Source: Methanocaldococcus lauensis
Lineage (GTDB): Archaea > AGJL01 > Methanococci > Methanococcales > Methanocaldococcaceae
Direction of reading: 5' to 3'
Assembly (NCBI RefSeq): GCF_902827225.1
Contig: NZ_LR792632.1
Span: forward strand, 329,030 to 393,029
DNA length: 64,000 nt
In this document: positions 63,468-64,000 of the stretch, piece by piece
How the letters are laid out: each line of letters starts with the position of its first letter
How positions within the stretch are numbered: the first letter of the stretch is position 1
Position numbers and translations under genes: made by a program
Notes under the pieces: model-generated
Seen by the model: the letters and a program-made list of their open reading frames with translations, nothing else
What the model was told of the DNA's origin: nothing
Database searches by the model: none

Positions 63468-64000
63468 TTGACAAAAGTAAAGTATTTACTTCTATTTATA
63501 TTAACTTTGCTATGTGCTGGAAGTGTATGGGGTGAAAATGTATATTATATTAACAAATTGCCATATACAATAACCACGCCAGGATATTATATATTAAATA
63601 CTTCTTGCACAGATTTAAACGAAACAGCAATAACTATAAATGCAAGTAATGTAGTATTGGATGGAAATGGAATGGTTTTAGACGGAGACAAAGTTGAGGA
63701 TACTTATGGAATTTATGTAAAGAGACATAAGAATATTACAATAAAGAATCTAATGGTTAAAGAGTTTGGAGTAGGGATTTACCTTACTAATTCATCTAAC
63801 ATCACGATAACAAATAACAAATTAAGCAATTATTGGAGAGATATTCTCCTTGAAAATAACAATAATTACGCAACAATAGTTATTGAAAACAATACAGGTT
63901 CAGGAAATAGACCAATATATTACATTGCAAATAAAAAGAACGCAGTTATTGATTTAAGAGGTAAAGAAATACCTTCACAGATTATATTTGCAAATATTAC
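63468..64000 (+). CDS. Secreted right-handed beta-helix (NosD-like) protein, partial
   Basis: The open frame runs off the window end. It begins with TTG at 63468, preceded by GGTGAT. The first ~23 residues are a signal peptide (lysine, then LLLFILTLLCAGSVWG). After it come repeats typical of the NosD/CASH beta-helix family: ITINASNVVLDGNGMVLDGD, YGIYVKRHKNITIKNLMV and IYLTNSSNITITNNKLSNY. Such proteins are extracellular, sometimes with PGF-type or PGF-CTERM ends that cannot be seen here. Function unknown, probably surface-located. Confidence 0.85.
   Translation, partial: MTKVKYLLLFILTLLCAGSVWGENVYYINKLPYTITTPGYYILNTSCTDLNETAITINASNVVLDGNGMVLDGDKVEDTYGIYVKRHKNITIKNLMVKEFGVGIYLTNSSNITITNNKLSNYWRDILLENNNNYATIVIENNTGSGNRPIYYIANKKNAVIDLRGKEIPSQIIFANI

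Overview
The window reads as a chromosomal segment of a hyperthermophilic, hydrogenotrophic methanogen of the genus Methanocaldococcus: a close relative of M. jannaschii. This assignment comes from my own recognition of protein families and gene order; no search was run. Supporting signs are the AT-rich coding DNA with AGA/AGG arginine codons, the recurring ribosome-binding sequence GGTGA 3-6 nt before starts, archaeal ribosomal proteins and RNA polymerase subunits, an archaeal histone and Alba, GC-rich tRNAs, and methanogen-specific genes (hcgB/hcgC, methanogenesis marker 6, F420H2 oxidase, homoaconitase, aSelB, HypA).

Layout. 1-3883: tRNA-Ser and the minus-strand operon rps13-rps4-rps11-rpoD-rpl18e-rpl13-rps9-rpoN, ending in a tRNA-Pro cut by the window edge. 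4151-6594: a CBS/ParB-like protein, the KEOPS subunit Cgi121 and argJ. 6697-10112: the first five S10-operon genes (L3-L4-L23-L2-S19). 10338-17199: translin-like protein, MscS channel, DNA ligase, Pcm, Tfx-like regulator, pelota, MinD and a histone. 17410-19084: DUF92 membrane protein plus a stable-RNA cluster (Arg, Thr, Pro, Tyr, Lys, 5S, Asp). 19169-24965: polyferredoxin, DUF434 protein, phosphodiesterase, purD, DUF1847, MTR-1-P isomerase, methanogenesis marker 6, Hjc. 24957-32879: unknown gene, selB, rnp2, nadC, small membrane protein, malate dehydrogenase, and pheS-hcgB-hcgC. 33010-37279: a radical SAM protein and an oxygen-defence block (F420H2 oxidase, hemerythrin, rubrerythrin, the Lrp-family regulator Ptr2, ferredoxin). 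37302-44633: argD, leuB, ABCE1, a candidate structured RNA, tRNA-Glu, tRNA-Arg, an HTH-like/CBS pair and homoaconitase. 44668-55310: PAP2 phosphatase, a thiamine-diphosphate enzyme with an apparent AUU start, a zinc-ribbon protein, a foreign-looking three-gene island (HTH-cupin-methyltransferase fusion + AzlC + AzlD), DUF354, moeA, AMP phosphorylase and a small unknown protein. 55486-64000: DEAD-box helicase, DUF371, MJ0208-type flavoprotein, phosphopantoate-beta-alanine ligase, sucC, NDP-sugar epimerase, Alba, RNA-binding protein, hypA, a broken archaeal ATPase gene, and the start of a secreted beta-helix protein.

Most of the window is core genome. The features that stand out are: (1) the HTH-cupin-methyltransferase/AzlCD island at 48102-51036, whose CGN arginine codons differ from its surroundings; (2) an in-frame insert of two tandem hairpins, each with a TTC loop, inside an archaeal ATPase gene that is also frameshifted at an AT dinucleotide run; (3) a structured, promoter-bearing RNA candidate next to the ABCE1 gene; (4) CGA-N3-TCG operator-like palindromes before ptr2/fdxA, rubrerythrin and F420H2 oxidase, suggesting a shared regulon; and (5) a likely AUU start codon. 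No CRISPR array, insertion sequence or replication origin was seen.
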